Shown: positions 1 to 12,100 of the stretch, in pieces
Layout: every line of letters starts with the position of its first letter
How positions within the stretch are numbered: the first letter of the stretch is position 1
Source: Lunularia cruciata
Lineage: Eukaryota > Streptophyta > Marchantiopsida > Lunulariales > Lunulariaceae
Reading direction: 5' to 3'
DNA length: 64,000 bases
NCBI GenBank assembly: GCA_948567375.1
Contig: OX419755.1
Span: 75,414,931 to 75,478,930, forward strand
The notes under the pieces: generated by a model
What the model saw: the letters and a program-made list of their open reading frames with translations, nothing else
What the model was told of the DNA's origin: nothing
Database searches by the model: none
Made by a program: the position numbers and the translations under genes

Positions 1-73
1 ACCATACTGACTAGCAGAGAGAAGCAATGGGTATCGGACACCATCATTGGTTGGTCATCATAAATAGCCAATA

Positions 74-384
74 TCTATGGATTACTTGAGTTGTTTGGTA
101 ATGTGATGCAATTGTGTTCATCTCCTTGTATGGAGGTGGTTCCTTTCTTGAGAATTTATTGTCAGTTCACACAAAAAGAGTGCAAGAAAATGTTGTGGTT
201 GTATCAAACAAGAGTAAAAGACTCATTGGTCTATGGAGTACTTGAGTTGTTTGGTAGTGTGATGTAATTGTATTCATCTTCTTGTACGGAGGTGGTTCCT
301 TTCTTGAGAATTTCTTGTCCATTTGCACAAAAAGGAGGCAAAAAATATTTTGGTTGTATCAAACAAGAGTAAAATCCCATTGGT
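74..384. repeat. Two-copy tandem duplication, 156-bp period
   Basis: Bases 74-229 and 230-384 are two diverged copies of one unit. Both begin with TCTATGG, share TTGTTTGGTA and GGAGGTGGTTCCTTTCTTGA, and end in a CAAACAAGAGTAAAA...CATTGGT block. I see no reading frame in it. It may be part of an old LTR, but no partner is visible in the window. Confidence 0.85.
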
Positions 385-1245
385 AACAATACAATATGTG
401 CGGCAATAGCACCAAAAAATTTATTATTTTCTCTCCCATGAGAGTTAACTCAAATGATCGAGTCTAAGATAACAATCTACTAATATTGAAGCAAGAAATT
501 TGAATTTTTACAAAAGACCCTTTTTTTATATTTGAAAAAATGTGGAACTCTAGAAAAGTCTCTAGACCTCTTTATTCTTTATCCATTGGAGTGATAAAGA
601 AAAAAAGAAGTTAACCTTGAAATCCTACATGCAATATGTATACACATAAGCTTACTAGAGTACTCGATAGGAATGTATGAACTTCAAGACTACTTATTTT
701 AAATGTAAGAAGATTTATTCGTAAGTTCTTCGCCGTGAACGGGACAAAATTGCCAAAGTGGGACTCGAGCTCATTACAAAATAGAATCCAATCTCTTTGA
801 GATTAATCGCACTAATCTCTTTAGCTCTAAATGGCTCACGAACTCATCAAACTATGAAGTTTTATGAGTTCGCGAGGGATTAGCACTGTTTAATTAATTC
901 AAATCATGAGCAAAAATTCTATATTCATTATATCCATCCTAATTGCTCATTAATCTAAATATTTGCCAGCTTCAAGATTGTCAAATCTGCAACCGCCTAT
1001 GTAGGAGAGAAGTTCAGCCTTCATTGTGTTTTTAATTTGTTGATGAACAAGAAATGCATCCGAAAGTGTAAGGACATAGAACTCGCAATGGAGAGTTAAA
1101 TCGCGAAGGTAAACAACACATGAAGGCAGTTGTCGTGAGTATTCTTGATGTATTTCTGGGAGGAGCCGTAGTACATATATTGTAAAAAGGATGAAAAAAT
1201 TGTAAGAGTTTTAAATATTTTAATCATATATATATATATATATCC
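385..1245. other. AT-rich non-coding stretch
   Basis: No open frame or recognisable motif. It ends in a short TA tract (about 1226-1243) that directly abuts the MULE left terminus. Confidence 0.6.
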
Positions 1246-1360
1246 GCTATTCACCACTCACCCCCTAGTTTAAAGAACCCCTGCACATTTTTGTCGCGTT
1301 CCTATTGGCTGCATGGAAAATGAATGGAAAATGCCATCAAAAATGAAGACTGAAATAAGA
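1246..1360 (+). repeat. MULE left terminal inverted repeat
   Basis: Begins GCTATTCACCACTCACCCC and contains TTGTCGCGTTCCTATTGGCT. It pairs with about 3700-3814. This arm alone carries a 12-bp duplication (ATGGAAAATG repeated) near its inner end. Confidence 0.9.
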
Positions 1361-1453
1361 AGGCAAAATTCTACAAAAATAAAACGTTGGAAAGCAGAGT
1401 GTAAACGCCAAAAAGTAACCTTATTGACATTAAAATTCTTTTTTTATTATGAA

Positions 1454-3614
1454 TTATTGTAGACGAGAAGATTGATCTTCAGCAAGCTCTACCATCTCGA
1501 GAAACTGCTCATTTATGTCCGGTGTGTATCTGAAATGCTCCCACTCGTCCTCGGCACCAAGAGCATCGAGATATCCCCCTGCGTTATTTGCTGGTGCAGT
1601 AGCCGCTAGACTTGCAGATGCCGTCACTACTGTATCTGCTCGAGGTAGACTACAGCTTCTTCTGTTATGTCCCACTTCCCCGCAGTTAGTGCATCGACGT
1701 GCAGGCCGCAAAGAATTCTCTACGATCTCAAACTGTGATGGATTCCGTTGCGTAGAGCTCTGCGATTGGTGCCCTCGAGAACCAACAGGGCGGCCGCAGT
1801 TGTGTTGAACAGAAGGATTCAAAAGTTCTGCTGTCGGCAACACATTAAGATGGTCGAGGATGACTCGCTTCCGGTACGAGGTTCCTTCTTCAAAATCTTC
1901 TTGGATGCGCTTCATCCTCTCCTCGATCGATGTTGGTGCAACAAACATTACTTCTTGCCGAGGAGGCTGCACCAGCCACCAGTGCAAATCAAAATCCTTG
2001 AGACTGAGTACCCTTGGCGGTCTGGCAGGGGTTGCTGCTGCTGCCGCTGCTTGTCAAAACTTGTGCCTGCACGGCATCCCCATGTTCGAAGTGAACATAC
2101 CGTGGCATTCCAGATCATTATTCCCATTGTTTTCCAAAGATGTACCAAGCTGAAGTTTGTACTCTTTGAACGCTATCTTCAAAGCTGCAACAGAGATCTT
2201 ACCGGTAACGGCGGAAAAGACAGATCCATACCCTAGACTTGTTGAAGCCCGCTCTCGTCCCGTTTGCAGTCTAATACTTGTAAGCTGATTGCCGCAAGCA
2301 AGCTGGCATGCAGTTTCCACTGTCAATAGATCTCCCGTGGACACTATTATCCAAGACTTAACTGCTGCATGTGCGCTCTCAACGCGCGAAGTTGTCGTAT
2401 GACCAAAATGTAGCGTGTCGCGTATAAACACGGCTACAAATCGGTCCTTATACAGCAGCCAAGTCTCTTCAAGATAAACCATCACATGGTGGGGGAAAAC
2501 TTCTCGCATCTTATTAAGCTGTTGATCATAGGCGACAGCAGACTTTGATCGCACCAAATTGTTCCAGTGCTCTTCAAGAACTTTGAATGCTGTGAAGCTT
2601 GCAAAGGTTTTCGCTGTCGAGCGAAGATGTTCTTGCTGATGTGCCACTGACACAAAAGGAACTTGACGGTACTATCATCAGCAAACAATGTTGACAACGC
2701 GTTCATTAAAGCCAATTCACGATCAGTGACGAACGTCTTTGGTACCAACAAAAAGGCAGCAAAAACCTGTTGTATGTGTCGCAACGCCCAAAGGTAATCT
2801 TCTACGCGTTCCACAGCCATGAAATAGTATGCAAAGGTAAATGTCTGATGTGTAGCCGTGACTCCGACAACGTGCATTAAAGGCAAACCAAAACGATTGG
2901 TCTTGTAGGTTGAGTCAATCAACCATACCTTTCCAGCGCTGAAACGGCAGCAGATTTCTTTGGCAGAAAGGAAATGATCAGTAAATGTGACAGCTGTCAT
3001 TGATCGTCAAATTGGGCAAAGTAAGAGGCATCAGGTCGGTCTTCTAGGCCATCAAGTAGAGCAACGAGCGGAGAACGACCAGCCAGAATGCGCAGGCGCT
3101 CTACTTGCTTGACATTGTAAACATCTCGGGGGGTTATTGTAATCCCACGACGGCGCAAGGCGGCCACTATTCGCACAGGTTTCTGTCGATCACTAGCCGC
3201 TTGGATTACCTCTTGGCATTGCTCTTCTGTCAGCGCGCGGCCTTGCGGATGGACAGCCGGATCGGTAAAGGGTTCGTGATTGTGGTCGTGGACGTCAACC
3301 TCGACTGCCCCGTGAGCTTCTCCATCTCCATCTGGTTGAACAACACGCCGCACTAGACAATTGAACATGCAACCTGTCCCACGGCGGGCACAAACGCGCT
3401 TGCGTTGATTATATTCGGAGTTTGCTGCCGCTTTTGTTGCGCAAGAACACTGCAAAGCAATAGCTTTGACGTCACCATTTCTCTTGTTCCCGACACGCCT
3501 GGTGTGCAAAACAATCACGATGTAGCCTTCGTCGGCAAAGATTGAATTTAGAGCAGCGCGGGCGACCTCAAGACTAGTATAGGTTGTGGTGGTAAGTTCT
3601 TGATAACGATCCAT
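1454..3614 (-). pseudogene. FAR1/MULE-type transposase, broken
   Basis: Read from 3614 leftwards, four open pieces give one transposase. The piece at 3614-2997 has the FAR1-like DNA-binding region, including a DVHDHNHEPF motif. The piece at 3000-2482 has the first catalytic aspartate (LIDSTYKTNR), the second (VTDRELALMNAL) and a CQWHISKN motif. The piece at 2653-2054 has the catalytic glutamate region (SRVESAHAAVKSW) and a SWIM-like GMPCRH. The piece at 1987-1454 has a CCHC zinc knuckle (CTNCGEVGHNRRSC, about 1650-1693). Breaks: an in-frame TGA at 2997-2999, a frame change shortly after it, another frame change near 2610-2640, and an in-frame TGA at 2054-2056. The third and fourth pieces share one frame. 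All catalytic residues remain, but the protein cannot be made whole without recoding, so the element is probably non-autonomous now. Confidence 0.88.
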
Positions 3615-3699
3615 GGTGATGTAAGTAGTGTTTTAGACACTGAAGTTGGTTTTAAAAAGCTCTCGCCGGGTGTGAATTCATTAAATCTCGCCTTATTTC

Positions 3700-3814
3700 A
3701 GTCTTCATTTTAGATGGCATTTTCCATGCAGCCAATAGGAACGCGACAAAAATGAGCAGGGGTTCTTTAAACTAGGGGTGAGTGGTGAATAGCGAAAGGT
3801 GAGTGGTGAATAGC
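3700..3814 (-). repeat. MULE right terminal inverted repeat
   Basis: Reverse-complement partner of 1246-1360. Its outer end is doubled (GGTGAGTGGTGAATAGC, about 3777-3793 and 3798-3814), so the true transposon end could be either 3793 or 3814. Confidence 0.88.
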
Positions 3815-3832
3815 TGCTCATTCATATGTATG

Positions 3833-3835
<3 letters not shown>

Positions 3836-3898
<63 letters not shown>
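3836..3898. repeat. TA microsatellite
   Basis: Uninterrupted (TA)n of roughly 60 bases. With the shorter tract at 1226-1243 it forms the flanks of the MULE, so the element appears to have landed in a TA repeat. Confidence 0.95.
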
Positions 3899-3903
<5 letters not shown>

Positions 3904-4140
3904 TGATTTATTAATTTAATTTTAAATATTTTAAACTTATTAATAATATCAATATGATTTAAATTTAGTTATTATTTTATTTTTAATTAATTATTATATA
4001 ATAAATAAAATTTAATACTCTTATTTTCATTTAAATAAATATGTAATATTTATATTCAAACGGTTAAATTATATTTAAATTCGAGAAAAATCATATAGAA
4101 AACCCAAAATATAAACAAAAAATTTCACACCTTCCAAAAA

Positions 4141-4318
4141 TGAAATAAAATAAAACTACACCCCAATTTGTAAATTATATTATTTTGATTATCCACACTT
4201 CTCGAACAAAATTGGATAGAAAATTGAAATGAAATAAAATAAAACTACGCCCCAATTTTTAAATTATATTATTTTGATTATCCACACTTCTCGAACAAAA
4301 TTAGATAGAAAATTGAAA
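4141..4318. repeat. Two-copy tandem duplication, 89-bp period
   Basis: Bases 4141-4229 and 4230-4318 are almost identical. Each starts TGAAATAAAATAAAACTAC and ends GATAGAAAATTGAAA. The rest of 3899-4980 is very AT-rich and I see no gene in it. Confidence 0.93.
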
Positions 4319-4981
4319 CATCTTTCTGAAGCGATAGCTTTCGTGAGTATTCTCTCCCTTGTCTTGTCCGTAGTCGGTTTTATTCACGGTTTTCATCTTT
4401 AAGCTAAATCAAAATCATATTTATGAAAATCACCTCTAGATATTCCTCTGCGTTGCATGACCAGATTCAAACTGCACTCTTTGATTAAAATTTTATAATT
4501 AGAAATATAAAAGAATATTGGACTCTATTAGAAGAACTTAGAATGTGATTTTAGTGTTAATAAATTGAATAAAAAGTGGCTAAACAAATTAATATTGTTA
4601 TCAGTACAATGTTTTTATGGAATATAACATAAATAAATAAATATTTCTCATGAAACAATAGATTATAGTTTTCATAAAATCAAATAACATTTTTTGCTTA
4701 ATCATCCAATCGGAAACAGCCAAACGATTTAGTTTAAATTTTTTTTTAAACAATAATTTTTACTATTCTAAAAGTAATGCATTTAAATATTTATTGATAA
4801 AATAATCTTAATTACCCATTTATAAAAAAATTAGAATATAAATATATATTTCACATCATCTTTCCTCTCCATTCCGCCTGTTAATTAAACCTCTTTACAA
4901 AAATAACCCATGGTTCATATAATATGAATGCCAAGAGTGACTTAGCCCTTTCTTTTGGTACCGAGATAATTTAAACAGGAC

Positions 4982-5096
4982 GAAGGCGACCGCGTAGAAA
5001 AAGCGAAGGATGGAAAGACCCCATCAAAGCGTACAAGGGAGAGAAAAAGAAAAGGAAAAAGAAAAGGTAAAATGGACTAAAGCCCCAATAGAGTCA
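4982..5096 (-). mobile_element. Non-LTR retrotransposon 3' tail, copy A (5'-truncated)
   Basis: Read on the minus strand it holds the landmarks of the shared tail: CTATTGGGGCTTTAG, a pyrimidine-rich stretch, TTGATGGGGTCTTTCCATCC, and a CGCGGTCGCCTTC end. The same order occurs at 14103-14375 (minus), 38560-38812 (plus) and 48893-48990 (plus). Similarity stops at about 5096 on the upstream side, as expected for a 5'-truncated insertion. A weaker echo (AAGGCGACCACGTAGAA) lies at about 5300-5340. Confidence 0.7.
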
Positions 5097-5099
5097 ATG

Positions 5100-6017
5100 G
5101 GAGGAGTGTTAACTGGACCAATGCTAATTACGAGATCGGCAGTGAATGCAATCAGAAAGCCTGGATATCACGGTCGAGATTTCCTGCAGCTTGACGGCCA
5201 CTAAGAAGAGAGGATCCCGAATGAGGATAAAGAGCTCTACTACTCTTGAGCGAGCAACGCCAACACGTGTATATGGACACCAAACACTTCAGCCAAGCGG
5301 GAAAGGCGACCACGTAGAACACATGAAGAATTGGCAGACCCGACTTTAACCAAGCCTTGGTTAGACAGTTGCTCTGTGAATCGACGGAGGATCCCACCAG
5401 CTTATGTAGTCACGACTTAAGCATTCGGTAGAGGAATGCAAAGCGCCACAGTTGGGTACACTTAAAGCGATCGTCCCTAGAAGTCGAAGACGCACATCCC
5501 GATTCCAGAAGACTTGGATTCCAGAAGACGTTCATCCACTGTGCTTCCGGGAAGTGCGAAGTCAGAACTAGATGCTTCAAGACTTTGTGGAGAAACACCC
5601 GCTGCATGGTTCTCTGACCGCCGCCATCGTGGTTACATCCCCGCTTTCCCCAAGACAATAGTACGGTACATAATACCCATGAGATGAAAAAGCGGATATC
5701 CAGAAAATTGGACTCATAAACGATGGGCAATGGTGAGCGAAATCGAAGTCCATGATCTTGGACGCAGCTTTTGCCCGTCACTTAACTAATTAAATGTACC
5801 GGTTAATTGTACACTAATTTGTATGAACACATAAGTACAAGACGATGATTGCTGACTTTCTATGGCATTCCTGAAATTCACATCAGCAAACTCTTCCTTC
5901 TAGTGGCAAGGTCTCTTCGCCTTTGACCGCAAAATTGTGCTCTTAAGGAATCAGAGTGATGGTACGTACAGTAAGGCACAAATAGACAAGTCTAAACTTT
6001 AGCAAACCAAATTCGGT
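5100..6017. other. Intergenic, no gene recognised
   Basis: A 123-codon minus-strand open frame (5781-5410) has no motif I recognise, and I treat it as chance. The part next to 6017 should hold the 3' UTR of peroxiredoxin Q. Confidence 0.5.
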
Positions 6018-7278
6018 CTAAATGCTCTTCAAAATGTCTAAAGTTTCGGACACATGCTTCTCTGGCTGGAACTGGTTGTTGAAAACAAGTTGGCACACTC
6101 CCTTCTTGTCGAACACGTATGTCTGTCGTCCTGGCAAGGTGCCGAAAAGATCCCCGGGAACACCCCAGTCCTTTCGCAACTTGTTGCCTTCATCGCTGAG
6201 AAGGGTGAAGGGTAATCTGTACTTCTGCCTGAATGCCTATACAAGGGAATACAGAAAATTGATAACGGAGGTGAATAAAAACTGCTTATCATGGTGGAGA
6301 AGCTCTCCTGGGAGTCTCACGTAGGTAAAGGTATACAGTAGACAAATTGCAGATGATGCAATAAGATCTATCGGCCGGAGGTCAATATCGTCTTCTATGG
6401 TTGCAGTATGAGTATCAACACGAAGGCGACTACGAAAGTGAGAGGCGTACCCTGTGAGATTCGGGATTGTCTGCACTAACTCCCACGACTGTGGCACCGG
6501 CCTTCTTGAACTTCTCGTAAGAATCGCGGAAAGCACACGCCTGCACAAGTTGCGACGGCTCCTCTCTTCAATATCGGTTTCACTGATGTACAGATGCGGG
6601 AGCTAAAAGCAAAAGATCTCGATAGAGTTTAACATCGTTTTAGATAGACGACTTCAATTATACGAGGTGAAACAATACTCACCTGCTTGGTGCAACCAGG
6701 GGTTTCGTCCGCGGGATAGAAGTACAAAACCAGCGGCGCTCCCAACTTGGCAAGGTTTACTGGCTTACCATCCTGGTCCTTCAAGGTCGCTCCAGGAAGC
6801 TTATCTCCCTTGTTGACCTGCAATGCAATCATACATGATACTCAAATCCCAATCTTGAAGTATAACTAATACTAAATTAGTTCCTCCACATTGCAAGTCA
6901 TGAATATGTTAACATCTCAAATTCTCCCTGTCGATTTTCGACCAGTCATCCCACAGCTTGAGTCTCCCATTACTTCGTCAAAAATCTCCAGAGAAAGGGA
7001 ATTTGGACACCAGAGTCGTTACGTTATCAACACAAGAAATCCACCTACTCAGTATCGGTCATTTGGACATAAACCTTGCATACTGTAGCAACTCGTCGAG
7101 GGACGACGGGGGCTGCGCGGGAAACAGAGACAGTAGCTAGGCGACTCTTGCCAAAGAATTGTGAGTGCGAGAATGAATTGGCGACAACAGCTGCGGAGGA
7201 TGTGCTGACAGCACGTCCAGTAACAACTGAACCCGCAACCGAAGCGCAGACGGGCACGTTCAGCTTGCAGGTGGCCAT
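6018..7278 (-). CDS. PRXQ: Peroxiredoxin Q, plastid-targeted (4 exons)
   Basis: Atypical 2-Cys peroxiredoxin of the PrxQ/BCP class, which reduces peroxides in plastids using thioredoxin. Exons are 7278-7075, 6817-6683, 6540-6451 and 6236-6018. All introns are GT-AG and in phase 0, giving 215 residues, normal for the plant family. Residues 1-68 (exon 1) are rich in Ser, Ala, Val and Arg and look like a chloroplast transit peptide. The mature part starts VNKGDKLPGA. The peroxidatic cysteine is C110 in YPADETPGCTKQ, and the resolving cysteine five residues later is C115 in ACAFRDSYEKF, split from it by intron 2. Further family signatures are DWGVPGDLFGTLPGRQTYV and NNQFQPEKH near the C terminus. 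The start is the only ATG that gives a transit peptide. It lies on the same strand as CYP65, 1.86 kb downstream of it, with no sign of co-transcription. Confidence 0.96.
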
Positions 7279-7563
7279 GTTTCTGCAATGCCGTCAACCT
7301 CCCAACGAGAGATCAATTCTCCTAGCTAGAAACTCCAGCAACAATAACGCCTTGATGTCCAGCGCTTTGGGCTCCAATGCTTCCTGCAATGACTGCTCGA
7401 ATAAACATCTAGCGCCGTAAATCCAGCACATTATGCCGGTAATGGGACCTTAATTCCCCTCGATCACTCCATTCTGGTACCATATTTCTTCTTTCCGGCA
7501 CAGCGCCACACAGAGAAGGATAAGGTGAACAAGCAGAGCCACTGCTCTCGCCGACGGAAACTA
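7279..7563. promoter_or_regulatory. Probable 5' UTR and promoter region of peroxiredoxin Q
   Basis: The 285 bases upstream of the PrxQ start codon, assigned by position only. I see no convincing TATA box or named light-response element. Confidence 0.35.
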
Positions 7564-7896
7564 CTAGACGCTCCTTTTCTTCCTTGCTGGCGCACTCTCG
7601 GCTGCATGCGTGCATTCACAGTCTGAAATTCTTCGCTGTGTAAAGTATTTAATACGGTAATAATACCCAATCTGGCATTTGTAGTTGGCAGTACACCGCA
7701 GCTGCCCAATCCGATTCACTACCTGCTTTTTGCCGCAAGTGGGATACATCAGTGCTAATGTTCTGCGTACCTGCTTACATGCGCATTGCCTACTTGGACC
7801 AACGACGGGTGTCAAATTTTCTACAGTCAGAGTTCCCGTACAGATACCACACTTCTTGCACTTTTGTTCTAAAGAGGGGACTCTGTAAAATGTCAA
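7564..7896 (-). CDS. Possible exons of a small cysteine-rich protein, unidentified
   Basis: A 110-codon minus-strand open frame unusually rich in cysteine (CKKCGICTGT, then CAC). Splice-like sites suggest two exons. One is at about 7891-7790, entered after ATTTTACAG and left at AAGCAG|GTACGC. The other is entered after TTTACACAG near 7642 and ends at a stop at 7564-7566 with the basic tail PARKKRSV. The CxxC spacing resembles DnaJ-type zinc ribbons, but I do not recognise the family. No first exon with a start codon was found upstream. It could be a gene between PrxQ and CYP65, an extended PrxQ 5' region, or chance. Confidence 0.25.
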   Translation of the reverse strand: MTFYRVPSLEQKCKKCGICTGTLTVENLTPVVGPSRQCACKQVRRTLALMYPTCGKKQVVNRIGQLRCTANYKCQIGYYYRIKYFTQRRISDCECTHAAESAPARKKRSV

Positions 7897-7899
7897 TAT

Positions 7900-9139
7900 T
7901 AGATTGCAATTAAGAGCAATTTAAACGAATTTTCAACTTGACAATTATTAATATTTCTGTCAATGGCCGTGATTGCCATATATTGAGTTCTAAATCTTAA
8001 GCTCTCCGTTAAAGTATCTCAGTTCAAAAGGCAAAGGTGGTATTTTTCATTCCCATATTCTCCTCAAATTCCATAGAATCTTGGATGACGCCTAGTTTGA
8101 AGTCCTGAGAGAAAACTTATCGGACGTTGAGTCTTGACTTTGTTGGTTTAAAACTCGTGCCTAACAGCGTACACTTCCGAGGACTTCACCGGCACCTACT
8201 GTTGCCTCGGCCAGTGATCTCAAAGCATCAATAACTGGAATTGAGAATTGAGGCCAGTTTAAATCAATTTCTTGAATTTCATGTCTTGGGTCAAGCGATT
8301 ACGACTCTTCTGTTGTGTGTAACTGCAGAATGATCTTGGTTCGCAGCACACTAAAATTTGAAACTTTGACCTGGCTTTCATGTGGTACCTTAACGAATGG
8401 AACTTACAATATGATCTCTCGTCTTTTATTCTTCTCTAGTGTGATTAGTTAATAAAGGTTGAGGATGTTGTAGCACAAACAGCTTTACGCATTGGTATAT
8501 TGAGTAATTAATTAAGCCGAACAGATTCGTCAGGACGCCGTTCTATATCGACGTAGGACTGGACTAGACATGACCTAGAGAACAAGGCATCAGAAGTAAA
8601 TTCTTCATAGCGGTCATTCACACATAGTGGGGAGCGAACTCTCCTGTTTGTTCCTACCTGCAGACAAGGATTGATGCTACTAAGAGTAACCTCGATAATT
8701 AGTCAAGTGTCATGTAGAGTGCGTATTTTAAATCGTCTGTACCTGCAGACGAGGTTAAGTTGAAGCAAATGTCAACCCCAGAATCAGTGATTTGAGCCAG
8801 AGTTTAGTGGCAATAGCAGTAATCACGTCATGGCGTGAATACACTGAAAGCAGACAACGTTCTAAACCTCAAGAGCCTCATGAGGACTGGGACTCACCCC
8901 TGCAAGTAGCATGTCACCATGAGGCCATATGCATATGATATATGGAAATGTCTGCAAGTTTAAAAAAATGGATAATGTACATGGTAGTTGAATGATCCAG
9001 CGTACAGCACAGAAACCTTTTCCGATAGATATCTACTCTCTAGAGAGTCTATTCCTGTCCTGACTTTTACTCAACGGAGAAGTCGGACTCTACGAATGCT
9101 CAAAAAACATTGGCTTCACACCTTCATGCAGTAGTAAAT
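7900..9139. other. Intergenic between CYP65 and peroxiredoxin Q
   Basis: No recognisable coding exon. The part next to 9139 should hold the CYP65 3' UTR. The motif TACCTGCAGAC followed by AGG occurs twice, at about 8656 and 8742, with no known meaning. Confidence 0.45.
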
Positions 9140-12100
9140 TTACCAACAAGAAAAGTTTTTCAGCTCCGCTCCAGACCTGGGTTCTGCCTTTTGTCTCTTG
9201 ACACTTATGTCTTCTATTCTACTCTCCACATCCGCACTTGATGTTTCTACTCTCCTTGAATTGGTGAGATATTTACCCACACCGGTACGACCTCCTTCAA
9301 CAGCTGGCCTCATGCTCGGATTACTATACCATGATCCCATTTTTTCCTGCGAAGCAAAAGACAGGAATGAGTTTCAACAGAGCAACAAAAGCCCCTTCTC
9401 ATCCCAACTCGGTAATGGTTTTTGCCGAATGCTTGCTTGAAAGCCGTTAGTGCTGTTCTCATCATCCCAGTGCAATGACTTCTCTCTGCAAGTCTTCTCG
9501 ATGCTAATCTAAGGTAACGAGTGGAAGATAAAGTGTTACTTTGTTGCGCAACCTTCTTGGTCTACAGCTCCGAGGGCTAAGTTGGAATGTTGGTAAAGAA
9601 GAAAATAACTCACATTATCCTCCTTGTTTCCTCCTGCTTCACTAGCTTCTTGAGCTTTTATTTCCTCTTCATCGGGCTCAGTGTACGGGTTGACGAAGAT
9701 AGAAATTTTCAAGAGCTTGATCTCTTCCTGAAAAAGAACCAAACCCATTCTATTTATTTCAGTTAACTTCCCTGGACTGAAGGCGGGGAATAAATACTAC
9801 GTGCGACAGACTTTCTTCAATGAAAGTGCTAGAGAAAGCCACCTTCTAGACGACCACGAGATTCTTTAACCAGTTCATTGAGGTTTGCGGTACATAACAT
9901 ACCAGTGGTTTATCGTCGTCGTCGACAGGCACGTTCTCTGTCCTGGAAAGAGTCTCAAGACCACCCACTACTCGGCCAAACACAGTATGTTTGTAATTAA
10001 GATGTGGGGCAGATTTATAGAGGATAAAGAACTGGGAACCATTGCTGTGAGGGCCACTGTTCGCCATACTCAAGATACCCCGGCCTGTATGGAGGAGTTT
10101 GGAGTTTACTTCATCTTTGAATGGTTTTCCCCATATTGATTCCCCGCCACGACCTGTGCCAGTTGGATCACCTCCTTGAAGCATGAAATTCCTAAAGCCC
10201 ATTAACATGTGTCAATAAGGAGCAGAAGCTGTTCCCGAACGGACGATCCAAAACCACTTAGGACCGAACCCATACAAACAGTGAAATGCATGGAGGAACG
10301 GATGCAAACTGAAATCCAGCTGATCCAAGCAAGTAAATACAAAGCGGAACATAGGCAAAATCGATCGGGAAGAGAAGTGAAATTGAGTCATTCGGCACGA
10401 GTAGCATGTACAGTAAATTGGTATGCAAAATGTGAGAATGGAAGCGAGCCTTCTCGAGCAGAAACCGAGGATGCAGCTCAAACTGAAAACAGAGAAAACC
10501 ATCGAGCGAGTAGGAAGATATGTTCGAAAATTAAAAGCACATTAACGTATAATAGAAAACTCCAGTACGCATACGACAAGATATCTAAGATGTTCTCACA
10601 TACTCGTGGAAACACCTCATGGTATTTTTTTAACAATTATGGCTCACATCCATCGCCTCAACCAGGTGATATAGAGACACAGCAAGTAAAACGCACCTGA
10701 TATTCCGATGGAATATTTGATTGTTGTAATATCCATTCTCACAGTGTGTGAGAAAGTTCTCGCAGGTACGAGGGCAAATATCACAGTGTAACTCGAGGTT
10801 CAGATCTCCGTGGGAGGTGTGCAACCGCACATATCCTTTCTTCTTGGGATTCTTTTCAGCTTGCACGTATTCATATTCATTTGTTGTGACAGGTGTGTAA
10901 GTAGTTGATGTCAATCCCCGTGAAGCTGCGCCAGATGTGTAGCGACTTTTCACCTGGTCATGGGCAAACAAATGCATTAGGGCTCATATTTACCTAATAA
11001 AAATAGGTGAGATGTGAAAGGTTCGTGTTAAAATGACCAAACCTGAATGTACTTGATCCACCCATAATCTACCCTAAGAGTCAGACATCCGAGTAAAGAG
11101 ACGAACCAGCTTGGTATTGACGGGTACAATCGCGCCAAGCGCATGGGCGGCAACCCGAGCGGCAGTCTTCTCTGACGTTCCGGCCAAGGCAGCTGCTGCA
11201 CTTCTTCCTGACACAGAAGCAGAGGCAGCATCCACAATACTGAGAGCGGGAGCATCCTTTGGCGGGCCCTCTTGGTCCGTAATCCGTTGCCTGGCAGCCT
11301 CAAGAGCGGCAAAGGCCGACGCACGCTCTTTTTGCGCTCTGCTCCCTCCGCCTCCCATCAAAGCTGCTTCTTTCGCCCTGTCTGTACCAAGTTCCTTCAT
11401 CATCCTCCTTGTATCTTCTGACATGTTAATGTTATAAGTGGGATCTTCGGCAAGTTTTCGCGCATCTGCACACCATTCCACGCTGTCAAGTACAGCCAAG
11501 ATAAATAGACCTCTATCTTTCATGAGCTTTAAGAGAAGCATGAGCTTTACCCTTATAGGAAAGCTTCGGTGCACAATATTTCACCTGAGACAACAAGCTT
11601 TCACTATAAATCGTAGTCCACGCCAACTTCATGAGCCTTTACTTTTACCTATATATGCGCTCTTTACATCTGACCAAGGGAAAGCAGGCCCTCAATATGA
11701 ACAAGGGGTATGTACCTTCATCGTCAAGCTTAGTATCGTGTTTCACGTGGTCGAATTCTGAAAGAACTTTAGCGTCCAGCTTATTGGGGTCCTGCAGAGA
11801 AGAAATTTATCACAATCACTTGGCTAAAGTTGGATTCCGGCATTCGCGTGTCAAGTCCAATCCTCAGGTTCACTCAAAGGACCACATAAGTATGTGTCGA
11901 TGCAGTCGCGATCTAAAAATTTCAAACGTAAATTTCAAGGTAAATTATCTCCAAATGACCGGAACGTTATGTTTCTACAACCACTAACAGTGTCGTTTGC
12001 ATATTTTAGGAGGACACTGAAATATCAGTAGCTGATACTTTTAAGACATCAACAAACTAAGACAGCATAACAAGGTGATGAATCAGACAGAGGTGCCAGG

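Larger units (their letters stand above)
1246..3814 (-). mobile_element. Mutator-like element (MULE) with terminal inverted repeats
   Basis: The ends are long inverted repeats. The sequence from GCTATTCACCACTCACCCC at 1246 rightwards matches the reverse complement of the segment ending at about 3814 over about 105 bases, with a 12-bp internal duplication in the left arm only. The right arm has an extra copy of the terminal motif: GGTGAGTGGTGAATAGC ends at 3814, and a second copy lies at about 3777-3793. Between the arms lies a minus-strand FAR1/MULE transposase pseudogene. Both flanks are TA-repeat, so the 8-10 bp target duplication usual for MULEs cannot be told from the repeat itself. The element is richer in GC than its surroundings, which suggests a fairly recent arrival. 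Confidence 0.9.

Noticed and set aside
11028-11324. Pro/Leu-rich 98-codon frame within the CYP65 locus
   Set aside because: It overlaps CYP65 exon 7 in another frame; the family alignment of exon 7 explains the sequence.
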